Source: Nocardioides donggukensis
GTDB lineage: Bacteria > Actinomycetota > Actinomycetes > Propionibacteriales > Nocardioidaceae
DNA: 64,000 bases
Direction: 5' to 3'
Assembly (NCBI RefSeq): GCF_014842875.1
Contig: NZ_JACYXZ010000001.1
Coordinates: 496,001-560,000 of the forward strand
Shown here: piece by piece, positions 8,538 to 23,175 of the stretch
How positions within the stretch are numbered: the stretch's first letter is position 1
How the letters are laid out: each line of letters starts with the position of its first letter
The notes under the pieces: model-generated
Told to the model about the DNA's origin: nothing
The model's input: only the letters and a program-made list of their open reading frames with translations
The model's database searches: none
Program-made: the position numbers and the translations under genes

Positions 8538-9065
8538 TCACGGCGGGGGCGGCTCGGCGCGGGTCATGATCTCGGCCACCACCGCGGTCTTGGTGTCGGC
8601 GTAGTCCTGGACCGTCGGCCAGGTCCGCTCCGCGAGGCCGCGCTTGACCCGCGCGTAGAGCGCCCGGTCGCCCGGGTCGTCCCGCAGTCGGTCCCGGAAG
8701 GCCAGCATCCGCGCCACCTCCGGGCAGCCGGTGCCGAAGACGTGCAGGTTCACCCGCGGTGCCGTGCGCTTGAGCAGCCGGTGCTCGAACCACTCCGGCT
8801 CGCGGTGCGAGAGTGCGAGCCCGACCCGGACCAGCGCCGGGACGTACGCCGCCTCGTCGGCGGGGTCGTCGACGACCAGGACCAGGTCGAGCACCGGCTT
8901 GGCGACCAGCCCCGGGACCGACGTCGAGCCCACGTGGTGGACCTCGGCGCCGACGAGTGCCGCCCGGATCCGGTCCCGCTCGCGGGCGAAGGCGGCCGGC
9001 CAGTCCTCGTCGTACGGCACGAGGGCCACCTCGGAGCCCGGCCCCGGCGGCAGCAGCTGTTCCAC
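8538..9065 (-). CDS. GrpB/UPF0157 family protein (nucleotidyltransferase-like fold)
   Basis: The 175-residue protein carries the GrpB signature: VALVPYDEDWPAAFARERDRI at the N-terminus, then VHHVGSTSVPGLVAKPVLDLVLVV, where the GSTS and D-x-D-like pattern resembles the minimal nucleotidyltransferase fold, and the FRDRLRDDPGDRALYARVKRGLA segment. The family is widespread, sometimes fused to CoaE kinases, and its reaction is not established. The GTG start at 9065 is fixed by a -10 box 6 nt upstream. The gene is divergent from marR, with a large palindrome between them. Confidence 0.8.
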   Translation of the reverse strand: MEQLLPPGPGSEVALVPYDEDWPAAFARERDRIRAALVGAEVHHVGSTSVPGLVAKPVLDLVLVVDDPADEAAYVPALVRVGLALSHREPEWFEHRLLKRTAPRVNLHVFGTGCPEVARMLAFRDRLRDDPGDRALYARVKRGLAERTWPTVQDYADTKTAVVAEIMTRAEPPPP

Positions 9066-9071
9066 GCGGTC

Positions 9072-9077
9072 ATGCTA
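9072..9077 (-). promoter_or_regulatory. -10 box TAGCAT of leaderless GrpB-family mRNA
   Basis: On the minus strand TAGCAT is followed by GACCGC and then GTG 9065, the 6-nt spacing of a leaderless transcript. Confidence 0.55.
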
Positions 9078-9097
9078 GCCGTCACCCACCCCGGGGA

Positions 9098-9131
9098 ATA
9101 GTTAGCACAGGTAATGACTTATGCTAACTAT
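9098..9131. promoter_or_regulatory. Palindromic operator of the MarR regulator, overlapping its -10 box
   Basis: ATAGTTAGCA (9098-9107) and TGCTAACTAT (9122-9131) are perfect 10-bp inverted arms separated by 14 bp. TATGCT at 9120-9125 lies inside the right arm and 7 nt before ATG 9133, so a protein bound here would block the marR promoter. MarR proteins commonly bind such palindromes and repress their own operon; that MarR binds here is inference. Confidence 0.7.
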
Positions 9132-9132
9132 C

Positions 9133-9582
9133 ATGACTCCCACCGTCGAGAAGATCGCCCGCACCGACGCCGGCCTGGCGTCGGTCCTGCGGGTCTCGGT
9201 CGCCCGGCTGGGCCGTCGGCTGCGCACCGAGCAGGACCCGGCCGTCGACCTCAGCGTGGCCGCCTTCTCGGTCCTCGGCGCCCTCGCCCGCGAGGGCGAG
9301 CTGACGGTCGGGCAGCTGGCGACGCACGAGCGGGTCCAGCCCCCGTCCATGACGAGGACCGTGAACTGCCTGGTCGAGGACGGCTTCGTCGTCCGCCGGC
9401 CCCACGAGACCGACGGCCGGCAGGTGCTGGTCGCGCTCTCCGGGGCCGGCCGGGACGCGATCGCCCGGGAGCGTCGTCGTCGCGACGCCTGGCTGGTGCA
9501 CCGGCTCCGCGAGCTGACCCCCGAGGAGCGGGAGGTGCTGCGCACCGCGGCGCCCCTGCTGGAGAGGCTGTCCTCGGCTTGA
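9133..9582 (+). CDS. MarR-family transcriptional regulator
   Basis: The 149-residue protein has the MarR winged-helix layout: an N-terminal dimerisation helix (VLRVSVARLGRRLR), the recognition region ELTVGQLATHERVQPPSMTRTVNCLVEDGFV, and the wing RRPHETDGRQVLVALSGAGRDAI, which is diagnostic. ATG 9133 is chosen over 9121 because the latter lies inside the palindrome and promoter. The stop overlaps the TTG start of the MFS gene, so the two are translationally coupled. Most likely it represses itself and the downstream exporter, released by a ligand that cannot be predicted. Confidence 0.88.
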   Translation: MTPTVEKIARTDAGLASVLRVSVARLGRRLRTEQDPAVDLSVAAFSVLGALAREGELTVGQLATHERVQPPSMTRTVNCLVEDGFVVRRPHETDGRQVLVALSGAGRDAIARERRRRDAWLVHRLRELTPEEREVLRTAAPLLERLSSA

Positions 9583-10883
9583 GTCCCACCTTCCGGGCGC
9601 TCGCGAACCGCAACTACCGCCTGTACGCCGCGGGCGGCGTCGTCTCCAACACCGGCACCTGGATGCAGCGGGTCGCCCAGGACTGGATGGTCCTGCAGCT
9701 GACCGCGAACAGCGGCACCGCGATTGGGATCACGACCGGCCTGCAGTTCCTGCCCTTCCTCGTGCTCTCGCCCGTGGCCGGCCTGGTTGCCGACCGGGTC
9801 CCCAAACAGCGGCTGCTGCAGGTCACCAACCTGATGATGGCGGTCCCGGCCCTCGTGCTGGGCCTGCTCGCGGTCACCGGCACCGCCCAGATCTGGCACG
9901 TCTACGTCCTCGCGCTGCTGCTCGGCACCGGGGCCGCCTTCGACGCCCCGGCCCGCCAGTCGTTCGTCTCCGAGCTGGTCGACCCCGCGGAGCTGACCAA
10001 TGCGGTCGGCCTGAACTCGGCCAGCTTCAACGCCGCCCGGATCGTCGGCCCGGCGGCGGCCGGGCTGCTGATCGCCGGTCTCGGCGGCGGCGTCGAGGCC
10101 ACCGGCTGGGTGGTGCTGGCCAACGCGCTCAGCTACTCCGCCCCGATCCTGGCCCTCCAGAAGCTGGACCGCTCGGCCCTCGACCCGGCCGTCGTGGTGG
10201 CCCGCACCCCGGGGATGATCCGGGAGGGCGTCCGCTACGTCCGGAACCGGCCCGACCTGATGATGGTGCTCGCCGTCGTCTTCTGCGCGGGCACGTTCGG
10301 CCTGAACTTCCAGATGACCTCCGCGCTGATGGCCACCGAGGTGTTCGAGAAGGGCGCCACCGAGTACGGCCTGCTCGGCACGTTCATGGCGGTCGGCTCG
10401 CTGACCGGCTCGCTGCTCGCCGCCCGACGGGAGCGGGTCCGGCACCGGCTGATCGTCGGGGCCGCGGTGCTGTTCGGGCTGACCGAGATCGTCGCCGGCC
10501 TGGCGCCGTCGTACCTCGTCTTCGCCCTGGTCATCCCGCTCGTCGGCCTCAGCGCGCTGACGATGATCACCGCCGCCAACGCCTTCGTGCAGCTGCACAC
10601 CGACGCCGGGATGCGGGGTCGGGTGATGGCGCTCTACCTGATGATCTTCATGGGCGGCACGCCGGCCGGCGCCCCCTTCGTGGGCTGGATCGGCGAGACC
10701 TTCGGTGCCCGCTGGACCCTGCTCGGGGGAGGGGCCCTGACGATCCTCGGGACGCTGCTCGCGGCGGGGTTGTTCTGGAGGCACGAACGGGGCCAGGGGC
10801 GCGTTTTGACCCCCGTCGGGTGGCCGGGTAGATTGACTCCTCGTGTCTGGGACAACCAGGCCGTTGCGCGTGCTCGAAAATAG
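9579..10883 (+). CDS. MFS exporter (EntS-like, MFS_3 branch)
   Basis: The 434-residue protein has about 12 membrane helices and resembles enterobactin-exporter-type MFS proteins: the opening FRALANRNYRLYAAGGVVSN TGTWMQRVAQDWMVLQL pattern, the loop 2-3 motif GLVADRVPKQRLL and FDAPARQSFVSELV are typical. The start is TTG 9579, overlapping the marR stop (TTGA). It probably exports a small molecule sensed by the MarR protein. Its last codons contain the rpsL promoter. Confidence 0.87.
   Translation: MSPTFRALANRNYRLYAAGGVVSNTGTWMQRVAQDWMVLQLTANSGTAIGITTGLQFLPFLVLSPVAGLVADRVPKQRLLQVTNLMMAVPALVLGLLAVTGTAQIWHVYVLALLLGTGAAFDAPARQSFVSELVDPAELTNAVGLNSASFNAARIVGPAAAGLLIAGLGGGVEATGWVVLANALSYSAPILALQKLDRSALDPAVVVARTPGMIREGVRYVRNRPDLMMVLAVVFCAGTFGLNFQMTSALMATEVFEKGATEYGLLGTFMAVGSLTGSLLAARRERVRHRLIVGAAVLFGLTEIVAGLAPSYLVFALVIPLVGLSALTMITAANAFVQLHTDAGMRGRVMALYLMIFMGGTPAGAPFVGWIGETFGARWTLLGGGALTILGTLLAAGLFWRHERGQGRVLTPVGWPGRLTPRVWDNQAVARARK
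10806..10834 (+). promoter_or_regulatory. rpsL (str operon) promoter
   Basis: TTGACC (10806-10811), a 17-bp spacer and TAGATT (10829-10834) form the best sigma-70-type promoter in the window. It lies inside the 3' end of the MFS gene and predicts a leader of about 210 nt before rpsL. Confidence 0.75.
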
Positions 10884-10922
10884 GCGCCTCGCCGGGCGGT
10901 CACCGTCTCCGGCGATGGGCGC

Positions 10923-10948
10923 AGGGCGACACTCCCGACCGCGGGGGT
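10923..10948 (+). promoter_or_regulatory. Leader element shared with rpsJ
   Basis: This 26-nt stretch in the rpsL leader matches 18700-18725 in the rpsJ leader at 24 of 26 positions, including the identical block CCCGACCGCGGGGGT. It ends 103 nt before the rpsL start. In this copy CACTCCC (10930-10936) can pair with GGGGGTG (10943-10949). Its function is unknown. Confidence 0.6.
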
Positions 10949-11051
10949 GCTGCGCGACGAGGTTGCACCAGCACCACCCAGACACCACAGCAGATCATCG
11001 TTCCCGGCAGAGTGCCGGGTCCTGAGAGAGAACAAGAAGGGGAACCACCCG

Positions 11052-11426
11052 GTGCCCACCATTCAGCAGTTGGTCCGCAAGGGCCGCCAGGACAAGGTGT
11101 CGAAGAACAAGACGCCTGCCCTCAAGGGTTCGCCCCAGCGACGCGGTGTGTGCACCCGCGTCTACACCACCACCCCGAAGAAGCCGAACTCCGCCCTGCG
11201 CAAGGTCGCCCGCGTGCGCCTGTCCAGCGGCGTCGAGGTCACGGCGTACATCCCGGGTGTGGGGCACAACCTCCAGGAGCACTCGATCGTGCTCGTCCGT
11301 GGTGGGCGTGTGAAGGACCTCCCCGGTGTTCGCTACAAGATCATCCGCGGGTCCCTCGACACCCAGGGTGTGAAGAACCGCAAGCAGGCTCGTAGCCGCT
11401 ACGGCGCGAAGAAGGAGAAGAGCTGA
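11052..11426 (+). CDS. rpsL: 30S ribosomal protein S12
   Basis: The 124-residue S12 controls decoding fidelity at the ribosomal A site. It contains the conserved [19 protein letters not shown] and [19 protein letters not shown] segments. Lys43 and Lys88, the positions changed in streptomycin-resistant mutants, are wild type. GTG 11052 is chosen over the longer frame because it starts the family sequence [11 protein letters not shown] and follows an AAGAAGGGGA ribosome-binding site. It is the first gene of the str operon and overlaps rpsG by 1 nt. Confidence 0.98.
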   Translation: MPTIQQLVRKGRQDKVSKNKTPALKGSPQRRGVCTRVYTTTPKKPNSALRKVARVRLSSGVEVTAYIPGVGHNLQEHSIVLVRGGRVKDLPGVRYKIIRGSLDTQGVKNRKQARSRYGAKKEKS

Positions 11427-11896
11427 TGCCGCGCAAGGGTCCCGCTCCGAAGCGGCCGATCGACGTCGATCCGGTCTACGGCTCCCCGCTGGTCTCCCAG
11501 CTGGTCAGCAAGGTCCTGGTCGACGGCAAGAAGCAGGTCGCCCAGCGGATCGTGTACGGCGCCCTCGAGGGCTGCCGCGAGAAGACCGGCACCGACCCGG
11601 TCGTCACGCTCAAGCGTGCGCTCGACAACGTCAAGCCCGCCCTGGAGGTCAAGTCCCGCCGCGTCGGCGGTGCGACCTACCAGGTCCCGATCGAGGTCAA
11701 GGGCACCCGCGGCACCACGCTCGCGCTGCGCTGGCTGGTCGGCTACGCCGCGGACCGTCGTGAGAAGACGATGTCCGAGCGGCTGATGAACGAGGTCCTC
11801 GACGCCAGCAACGGCCTGGGTGCCGCTGTGAAGAAGCGCGAGGACACGCACAAGATGGCCGAGTCCAACAAGGCCTTCGCCCACTACCGCTGGTGA
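11426..11896 (+). CDS. rpsG: 30S ribosomal protein S7
   Basis: The 156-residue S7 organises the 3' major domain of 16S r[24 protein letters not shown] at the start and the [21 protein letters not shown] region are typical. The ATG overlaps the rpsL stop (TGATG), which couples translation. A strong hairpin follows before fusA. Confidence 0.98.
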   Translation: MPRKGPAPKRPIDVDPVYGSPLVSQLVSKVLVDGKKQVAQRIVYGALEGCREKTGTDPVVTLKRALDNVKPALEVKSRRVGGATYQVPIEVKGTRGTTLALRWLVGYAADRREKTMSERLMNEVLDASNGLGAAVKKREDTHKMAESNKAFAHYRW

Positions 11897-11905
11897 GGCC
11901 GGTGC

Positions 11906-11932
11906 GACCGGGACGCCGACGGTGTCCCGGTC
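11906..11932 (+). terminator. Intergenic hairpin between rpsG and fusA (attenuator or processing site)
   Basis: GACCGGGACGCC (11906-11917) pairs with GGTGTCCCGGTC (11921-11932) with one G-U pair and a 3-nt loop. No U-run follows. Because fusA has no obvious separate promoter in the 83-nt gap, this is more likely partial attenuation or an mRNA processing or stability element than a full stop. Confidence 0.55.
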
Positions 11933-11979
11933 CCACCCCCACCCGCAATCCACCAACTTTGTAAGGAACGCGACTCACA

Positions 11980-14091
<2,112 letters not shown>

Positions 14092-14177
14092 TCATCCGAC
14101 CCAGGCGCGAGCCCTCGGCGCAGCAGTAACCCAACCAGCACGAGTCAAAGAAACACACAACCCAGGAGGAGCCCCCA

Positions 14178-15371
<1,194 letters not shown>

Positions 15372-15390
15372 TCGACTGATCCACCAGCAG

Positions 15391-15426
15391 AGAGGCCCCG
15401 TCTCCCTCCCGGGAGGCGGGGCCTCT
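15391..15426 (+). terminator. Terminator of the str operon
   Basis: AGAGGCCCCG (15391-15400) pairs with CGGGGCCTCT (15417-15426), and CTCCC pairs with GGGAG inside. The stem is GC-rich with only a short T-containing tail, as is common in high-GC actinobacteria. Confidence 0.85.
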
Positions 15427-15479
15427 TCGCGCCTCGGCGCGGACCGGAGATCCCCAGCGAGATGGAAGAGAATGGCGGC

Positions 15480-16235
15480 ATGAACGAGGTACGACCGGCG
15501 CGGCCGCACCAGCGGCTCACCGAGGACGGCCGGCGGATGCGCGAGGTGCTGAGCTACTCGCGCCGGGGCAGCCGGTTCACGCCGCGCCAGCAGGAGGGGT
15601 GGGACGCCCACGCCCACCGGCTGGTCATCCCGGACGACGCCGTCGAAGACCCCGACTTCCGGCTGGCCGAGCAGTTCGGGGGTCCGGACCACCCCGGGTA
15701 CGCCGACGGCCGGCGCCCGCTGATCGTGGAGATCGGCTGCGGCATCGGCGAGGCCACCGTCGCCCTGGCCGCGACCCGACCCGGGGCCGACATCCTCGGC
15801 CTGGAGGTCTGGCGCCCCGGCATCGCCGACTGCGTCGGTCGGCTGGGGGAGGCCGGCCTGACGAACGTCCGCATGTGTGGCGTGGACGCGATCTGGTCGC
15901 TCGAGCACCTCGTCGGCGAGGGCGAGCTGGACGAGGTGTGGACGTTCTTCCCCGACCCCTGGCCCAAGACCAGGCACCACAAGCGTCGGCTGGTGACCCA
16001 GGACAACGCCCGGCTGATCGCCTCCCGCCTCCGGGTGGGCGGCCGGTGGCGTCTGGCCACCGACTGGGCCCACTACGCCGAGCAGATGCGCGCCGTGCTG
16101 GACGCCGAGCCGCGCCTTGAGGGCGGCGTCGTGGAGCGCTGGTCCGAGCGTCCGGTGACCCGCTTCGAGCGCAAGGGCGTCGAGGCCGGACGGGCGATCA
16201 CCGACCTGTGCTACCGCCGGGTCGACGGGGGGTGA
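15480..16235 (+). CDS. trmB: tRNA (guanine-N7)-methyltransferase
   Basis: The 251-residue enzyme methylates G46 of tRNA with SAM. The SAM motif is VEIGCGIGEATVALA; the TrmB signature is DEVWTFFPDPWPKTRHHKRRL, followed by RWRLATDWAHYAEQM. ATG 15480 is preferred over 15462 because GAGAAT lies 6 nt upstream (possible leaderless -10) and the purine-rich GAAGAG is also in range. It starts a short unit with the DUF3592 gene after the str terminator. Confidence 0.93.
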   Translation: MNEVRPARPHQRLTEDGRRMREVLSYSRRGSRFTPRQQEGWDAHAHRLVIPDDAVEDPDFRLAEQFGGPDHPGYADGRRPLIVEIGCGIGEATVALAATRPGADILGLEVWRPGIADCVGRLGEAGLTNVRMCGVDAIWSLEHLVGEGELDEVWTFFPDPWPKTRHHKRRLVTQDNARLIASRLRVGGRWRLATDWAHYAEQMRAVLDAEPRLEGGVVERWSERPVTRFERKGVEAGRAITDLCYRRVDGG

Positions 16236-16242
16236 GGGGCCG

Positions 16243-16620
16243 ATGGCCGGCTACCTGATCGGGCTCGGGATCCTGGCGTTCGCGACCTGGCGGCTGCGCT
16301 CGCACCGGACCCCTCCCGGTGCCGTCGAGTTCACGGGCACCGTCCTCGAGGAGCTCTCGCGCAGGTCGACCCAGACCGGGAGGAACAGCCGGACCTACGC
16401 GCCCCGTGTGGCGTACCGGCACCCCCTCACCGGGGTGGAGGCCGTGCTCGAGCCGACGAGGTTCGGCCAGCACCGGTTCACGGCGGGCGAGTCCACGGCA
16501 CTGGTCTACGACCCAGCCCGGGACCGGGTGTTCCGGCCGCTTGACCGTCCGGTGCGGGAGACGACGGTGCTGGTCCTCCTGGGCGTCGGCTTCATCGTCG
16601 CCCAGCTCCTTGCCCGCTGA
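16243..16620 (+). CDS. DUF3592-like small membrane protein
   Basis: The 125-residue protein has a hydrophobic N-terminal segment (YLIGLGILAFATW) and a C-terminal one (TTVLVLLGVGFIVAQLL) around a beta-rich middle (AVEFTGTVLEEL, YAPRVAYRHPLTG, VYDPARDRVFRP) that fits DUF3592. The family function is unknown. It lies 7 nt after trmB and is probably co-transcribed, with GGGGTGAGGGG upstream of its ATG. Confidence 0.7.
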   Translation: MAGYLIGLGILAFATWRLRSHRTPPGAVEFTGTVLEELSRRSTQTGRNSRTYAPRVAYRHPLTGVEAVLEPTRFGQHRFTAGESTALVYDPARDRVFRPLDRPVRETTVLVLLGVGFIVAQLLAR

Positions 16621-16771
16621 GGTCGGACCCCGGCGTCGGAACGAGGGTTTTCCCGCTACCCCCACCCGCATCGCCGCTGACACGCTCGGGCGCAGGTGGC
16701 CATCGGTCACCCCGCCGCCGGTTCTCGGGCGGTGTCAGGCCGGGCCCACAGGCCCGTAGGGAGGAGCACAG

Positions 16772-18424
<1,653 letters not shown>

Positions 18425-18439
18425 CGGACCCTCCCCACG

Positions 18440-18470
18440 CCGCGCCGCCCGGGTCTCCCGGGCGGCGCGG
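18440..18470 (+). terminator. Terminator of the S8 protease gene
   Basis: CCGCGCCGCCCGGG (18440-18453) and CCCGGGCGGCGCGG (18457-18470) form a perfect 14-bp stem with loop TCT, 15 nt after the stop codon. Confidence 0.85.
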
Positions 18471-18836
18471 TGGCGTCTGCGGAAGCGATTTGGTGTCCGG
18501 CGGGGGGATCTGCCAAGATGGTCAGGTTGCTCCGGCGGGTTGCCGGGGTGTGGCACACCTTGACTACTGAATCGCGTCTCCATCGATCTGCGTTCTGTGT
18601 CGTCGTGCGGCTGCACCGAACCTGGAGACCCGATCAGCCCGACGAACCGTCGGGCGCCACCAACTACACGCAGGATCCGGTGTCGTGTTGCGCCCACCCA
18701 GGCCGACACGCCCGACCGCGGGGGTCGGACAGTGGTGGGGCACGGGCGGGGCGGCTTCACCCGGAGCCGCGTCGGGAAATGAAGGCACGCGGTGCCGGGC
18801 CAGGCCCGGTACTAGAGATAAGGACGAGAGAGACCT
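18471..18836 (+). promoter_or_regulatory. S10 operon promoter region and leader
   Basis: No gene is seen in this stretch. One promoter candidate is TTGGTG (18490-18495), 18 bp, CAAGAT (18514-18519), giving a leader of about 310 nt. Another -35 candidate, TTGACT (18560-18565), has only a weak partner near 18583. The leader holds the 26-nt element shared with rpsL and a tight hairpin, CCGGGC (18795-18800) with GCCCGG (18804-18809), just before the rpsJ ribosome-binding site. Ribosomal-protein feedback through this leader is plausible but not shown. Confidence 0.5.
18700..18725 (+). promoter_or_regulatory. Leader element shared with rpsL
   Basis: This stretch matches 10923-10948 at 24 of 26 positions and ends 111 nt before rpsJ. 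In this copy CCGACC (18712-18717) can pair with GGTCGG (18723-18728), a different fold from the rpsL copy, so the sequence itself rather than one hairpin is conserved. Confidence 0.6.
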
Positions 18837-19145
18837 ATGGCGGGACAGAAGATCCGCATCAGGCTCAAGGCCTATGACCACGAGGTGATCGACACCTCGG
18901 CGCGCAAGATCGTGGACACCGTCACCCGTACGGGTGCGAAGGTCGCCGGCCCCGTGCCGCTGCCGACCGAGAAGAACGTGTACTGCGTCATCCGCTCGCC
19001 CCACAAGTACAAGGACTCCCGCGAGCACTTCGAGATGCGCACCCACAAGCGCCTCATCGACATCATTGACCCCACGCCGAAGACCGTCGACTCGCTCATG
19101 CGTCTCGACCTGCCTGCCGGCGTCGACATCGAGATCAAGCTCTGA
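18837..19145 (+). CDS. rpsJ: 30S ribosomal protein S10
   Basis: The 102-residue S10 (NusE) is both a 30S head protein and a partner of NusB in antitermination. [19 protein letters not shown] and [21 protein letters not shown] are conserved. The ATG follows AAGGACGAGAG. It leads the S10-spc gene cluster. Confidence 0.98.
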   Translation: MAGQKIRIRLKAYDHEVIDTSARKIVDTVTRTGAKVAGPVPLPTEKNVYCVIRSPHKYKDSREHFEMRTHKRLIDIIDPTPKTVDSLMRLDLPAGVDIEIKL

Positions 19146-19153
19146 GGTCGGTC

Positions 19154-19813
19154 ATGACTACTGAACACAACGTGAAGGGGCTGCTGGGCACCAAGCTCGG
19201 CATGACCCAGACCTGGGACGAGAACAACCGGATCGTCCCCATCACCGTGGTCGCCGCGGGCACCAACGTCATCACGCAGGTCCGCCAGCCCGAGACCGAC
19301 GGCTACAACGCCATCCAGGTCGGCTTCGGCGAGATCGAGGGCCGCAAGGTCACCAAGCCGCGGGCGGGTCACTTCACCCGCGCCGGCGTGACCCCGCGTC
19401 GCCACGTCGTGGAGATCCGCACCGCCGACGCCGCGTCGTACTCGATCGGCCAAGAGCTCAGCCCCGAGCTGTTCGCCGCCGGCGAGGCGCTCGACGTCAC
19501 CGGCACCAGCAAGGGCAAGGGCTTCGCCGGCGTCATGAAGCGGCACGGGTTCCACGGTGTCAGCGCCTCGCACGGTGCGCACCGCAACCACCGCAAGCCC
19601 GGCTCGATCGGCGCCTGCGCGACCCCGGGCCGCGTCTTCAAGGGCATGCGCATGGCCGGCCGGATGGGTGGCGACACCGTCACCACCCAGAACGTCACCG
19701 TGCACGCCGTCGACGCCGAGAAGGGTCTGATCCTGCTCAAGGGCGCCGTCCCCGGCCCCAAGGGCGGGCTCGTCGTCCTGCGCACGGCCGTCAAGAAGGA
19801 GGTCGCCCAGTGA
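19154..19813 (+). CDS. rplC: 50S ribosomal protein L3
   Basis: The 219-residue L3 initiates 50S assembly. [18 protein letters not shown], the [11 protein letters not shown] loop that reaches the peptidyl-transferase centre, and the [23 protein letters not shown] segment are conserved. ATG 19154 lies 8 nt after the rpsJ stop. It overlaps rplD by 4 nt. Confidence 0.98.
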   Translation: MTTEHNVKGLLGTKLGMTQTWDENNRIVPITVVAAGTNVITQVRQPETDGYNAIQVGFGEIEGRKVTKPRAGHFTRAGVTPRRHVVEIRTADAASYSIGQELSPELFAAGEALDVTGTSKGKGFAGVMKRHGFHGVSASHGAHRNHRKPGSIGACATPGRVFKGMRMAGRMGGDTVTTQNVTVHAVDAEKGLILLKGAVPGPKGGLVVLRTAVKKEVAQ

Positions 19814-20454
19814 GCGCCAAGACCGTGAAGGTTGACTTCCCCGCCGAGATCTTCGACGTGGCCGTCAACGTCCCGCTGATCCACCAGGTCGTCGTCGCCC
19901 AGCAGGCGGCCGCCCGGCAGGGCACCCACGCCACCAAGACCCGCGGCGAGGTCCGCGGCGGTGGCCGCAAGCCCTACAAGCAGAAGGGCACCGGCCGCGC
20001 CCGCCAGGGCTCGACCCGCTCGCCGCAGTTCGCCGGCGGTGGCACCGTCCACGGCCCGCAGCCGCGCGACTACGACCAGCGCACGCCCAAGAAGATGAAG
20101 GCCGCCGCCCTCAAGGGCGCGCTGTCGGACCGGGCCCGCAACGGCCGGATCCACGTCGTGGAGTCCCTCGTGGAGGGCGACGTGCCCTCGACCCGGGGCG
20201 CGCTCTCGGCGCTGTCCGGCCTCGGCCAGGACACCGGCCGTCGGCGCCAGTTCCTGGTCGTGCTCGAGCGTGGCGACAACCTGACCTGGCTCTCCCTGCG
20301 CAACGCGGGGAACGTCCACATCGTCGCCGTCGACCAGCTCAACACCTACGACGTGCTGCACTCCGACGACGTGGTGTTCAGCCGGGCGGCGTACGAGAAG
20401 TTCGTCGGCACCGCCCCGAAGGGCACGCCGGCCACCGAGGAGGCTGCCAAGTGA
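19810..20454 (+). CDS. rplD: 50S ribosomal protein L4
   Basis: The 214-residue L4 shows the long exit-tunnel loop ([30 protein letters not shown]). In E. coli L4 represses the S10 operon; whether it does so here is unknown. GTG start overlaps the rplC stop (GTGA), and the stop overlaps rplW the same way. Confidence 0.97.
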   Translation: MSAKTVKVDFPAEIFDVAVNVPLIHQVVVAQQAAARQGTHATKTRGEVRGGGRKPYKQKGTGRARQGSTRSPQFAGGGTVHGPQPRDYDQRTPKKMKAAALKGALSDRARNGRIHVVESLVEGDVPSTRGALSALSGLGQDTGRRRQFLVVLERGDNLTWLSLRNAGNVHIVAVDQLNTYDVLHSDDVVFSRAAYEKFVGTAPKGTPATEEAAK

Positions 20455-20756
20455 GCACGCTGCACAAGGACCACCGCGACGTCCTGATCGCGCCGGTCGT
20501 GTCCGAGAAGAGCTACGGCCTGCTCGACGCGAACAAGTACACCTTCATCGTGCGCCCGGACGCCAACAAGACCGAGATCAAGATCGCGGTCGAGAAGGTG
20601 TTCGACGTGAAGGTGACGTCGGTGAACACCATCAACCGTCAGGGCAAGACGCGTCGCACGCGCTTCGGCATGGGCAAGCGCCCGGACACCAAGCGCGCGA
20701 TCGTCAGCCTCGCCGAGGGCCACCGCATCGACATCTTCGGAGGCCCGGTCTCCTGA
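20451..20756 (+). CDS. rplW: 50S ribosomal protein L23
   Basis: The 101-residue L23 sits at the tunnel exit, where trigger factor and SRP dock. [21 protein letters not shown] and the [20 protein letters not shown] loop are typical. GTG start coupled to rplD by a 4-nt overlap. Confidence 0.97.
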   Translation: MSTLHKDHRDVLIAPVVSEKSYGLLDANKYTFIVRPDANKTEIKIAVEKVFDVKVTSVNTINRQGKTRRTRFGMGKRPDTKRAIVSLAEGHRIDIFGGPVS

Positions 20757-20794
20757 CCGGGTGCCTGAACGACTAGGACTGAGGAACTCTTCTC

Positions 20795-21631
<837 letters not shown>

Positions 21632-21636
21632 ACGAC

Positions 21637-21918
21637 ATGCCTCGCAGCCTGAAGAAGGGCCCCTTCATCGACGACCACCTGAGCAAGAAGGTGGACGCGG
21701 AGAACGAGAAGGGCAGCCACAACGTGATCAAGACCTGGTCGCGCCGCTCGATGATCGTGCCCGACATGATCGGTCACACCATCGCGGTGCACGACGGTCG
21801 CAAGCACGTTCCCGTGTTCGTGACCGACGCCATGGTCGGCCACAAGCTCGGTGAATTCGCCCCCACCCGCACCTACCGCGGGCACGTGAAGGAAGACCGG
21901 AAGGGACGACGTCGATGA
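21637..21918 (+). CDS. rpsS: 30S ribosomal protein S19
   Basis: The 93-residue S19 of the 30S head shows [20 protein letters not shown] and [35 protein letters not shown]. It lies 5 nt after rplB and its stop overlaps rplV. Confidence 0.98.
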   Translation: MPRSLKKGPFIDDHLSKKVDAENEKGSHNVIKTWSRRSMIVPDMIGHTIAVHDGRKHVPVFVTDAMVGHKLGEFAPTRTYRGHVKEDRKGRRR

Positions 21919-22340
21919 GTGTTACTGAGCGCAGGCGCACCAGCGCCCGTCGCGAGTCGCTGCTCGGTGACCAGCCGGGTGCCTTCGCGAGCGCGCGTTT
22001 CGTGCGGATCACCCCGATGAAGGCCCGCCGTGTCGTCGACATGGTCCGCGGCCTGCCCGTCGAGGACGCCCTCGCCCTGCTGCAGTTCGCGCCGCAGGCC
22101 GCTGCCGAGACCGTCTACAAGGTCGTCGAGAGCGCCGTCGCGAACGCCGAGACCACCGAGAGCCTGGACGCGTCCTCGCTGGTCGTCTCGGTCGCGCGGG
22201 TCGACGAGGGCCCCACGATGAAGCGCTGGCGCCCCCGGGCCCAGGGCCGGGCCACCCGCATCAACAAGCGCACCAGCCACATCACGATCGCTGTGCAGCC
22301 GGCTGACGTGTCGCCCGCGAAGAAGGGAAGGACTGCCTGA
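21915..22340 (+). CDS. rplV: 50S ribosomal protein L22
   Basis: The 141-residue L22 lines the exit tunnel with its beta-hairpin ([21 protein letters not shown]), the site of macrolide-resistance changes. The N-terminus is about 20 residues longer than in E. coli ([19 protein letters not shown]). It overlaps both neighbours by 1-4 nt. Confidence 0.97.
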   Translation: MSVTERRRTSARRESLLGDQPGAFASARFVRITPMKARRVVDMVRGLPVEDALALLQFAPQAAAETVYKVVESAVANAETTESLDASSLVVSVARVDEGPTMKRWRPRAQGRATRINKRTSHITIAVQPADVSPAKKGRTA

Positions 22341-23170
22341 TGGGGCAGAAGATCAACCCGAACGGGTTCCGCCTGGGTATCTCGACCGACCACAAGAGCC
22401 GGTGGTACGCCGACAAGCTGTACAAGGCGTACGTCGGTGAGGACGTCGCGATCCGCAAGCTCCTGTCCAAGGGCATGGAGCGCGCCGGCATCGCCAAGGT
22501 CGAGATCGAGCGCACCCGCGACCGGGTCCGTGTCGACATCCACACCGCCCGTCCGGGCATCGTCATCGGTCGCCGTGGCGCCGAGGCGGACCGGATCCGT
22601 GGCGAGCTCGAGAAGCTCACCGGCAAGCAGGTCCAGCTGAACATCCTCGAGGTCAAGAGCCCCGAGGTCGAGGCCCAGCTGGTCGCCCAGGGCGTGGCCG
22701 AGCAGCTCGCCGGCCGGGTGCAGTTCCGCCGGGCGATGCGCAAGGCGATCCAGACCTCCATGCGCTCCGGCGCCAAGGGGATCCGGATCCAGTGCTCCGG
22801 CCGGCTCAACGGCGCCGAGATGTCGCGCACCGAGTTCTACCGCGAGGGCCGGGTGCCGCTGCACACGCTCCGCGCGGACATCGACTACGGGTTCTACGAG
22901 GCCCGCACGACCTTCGGCCGCATCGGCGTGAAGGTCTGGATCTACAAGGGCGAGGTCGCGGGCACCCGCGCCGAGCGCGAGGCCCAGGCCGCTGCCCGGG
23001 CCGGCGCGCCCGGTCGCGGCCGGCCCTCCCGCGGCGGCGAGCGTCCCGGCCGCGGGTCCCGCGGCGACCGCCCGTCGCGCGCCGACCGGGGCACCGCCCC
23101 CGAGCCGGCCACCGCCGAGGCGCCCGCGAGCACCGGCGCCGAGGCGCCGAGCACCGGACAGGAGGGCTGA
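22340..23170 (+). CDS. rpsC: 30S ribosomal protein S3
   Basis: The 276-residue S3 has an N-terminal KH domain ([18 protein letters not shown]) and the [21 protein letters not shown] block that faces the mRNA entry. A tail of about 60 residues (from about 215) is rich in Arg, Gly, Pro and Ala ([19 protein letters not shown]), absent from E. coli and probably disordered. Start overlaps the rplV stop. Confidence 0.97.
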   Translation: MGQKINPNGFRLGISTDHKSRWYADKLYKAYVGEDVAIRKLLSKGMERAGIAKVEIERTRDRVRVDIHTARPGIVIGRRGAEADRIRGELEKLTGKQVQLNILEVKSPEVEAQLVAQGVAEQLAGRVQFRRAMRKAIQTSMRSGAKGIRIQCSGRLNGAEMSRTEFYREGRVPLHTLRADIDYGFYEARTTFGRIGVKVWIYKGEVAGTRAEREAQAAARAGAPGRGRPSRGGERPGRGSRGDRPSRADRGTAPEPATAEAPASTGAEAPSTGQEG

Positions 23171-23175
23171 GCACC

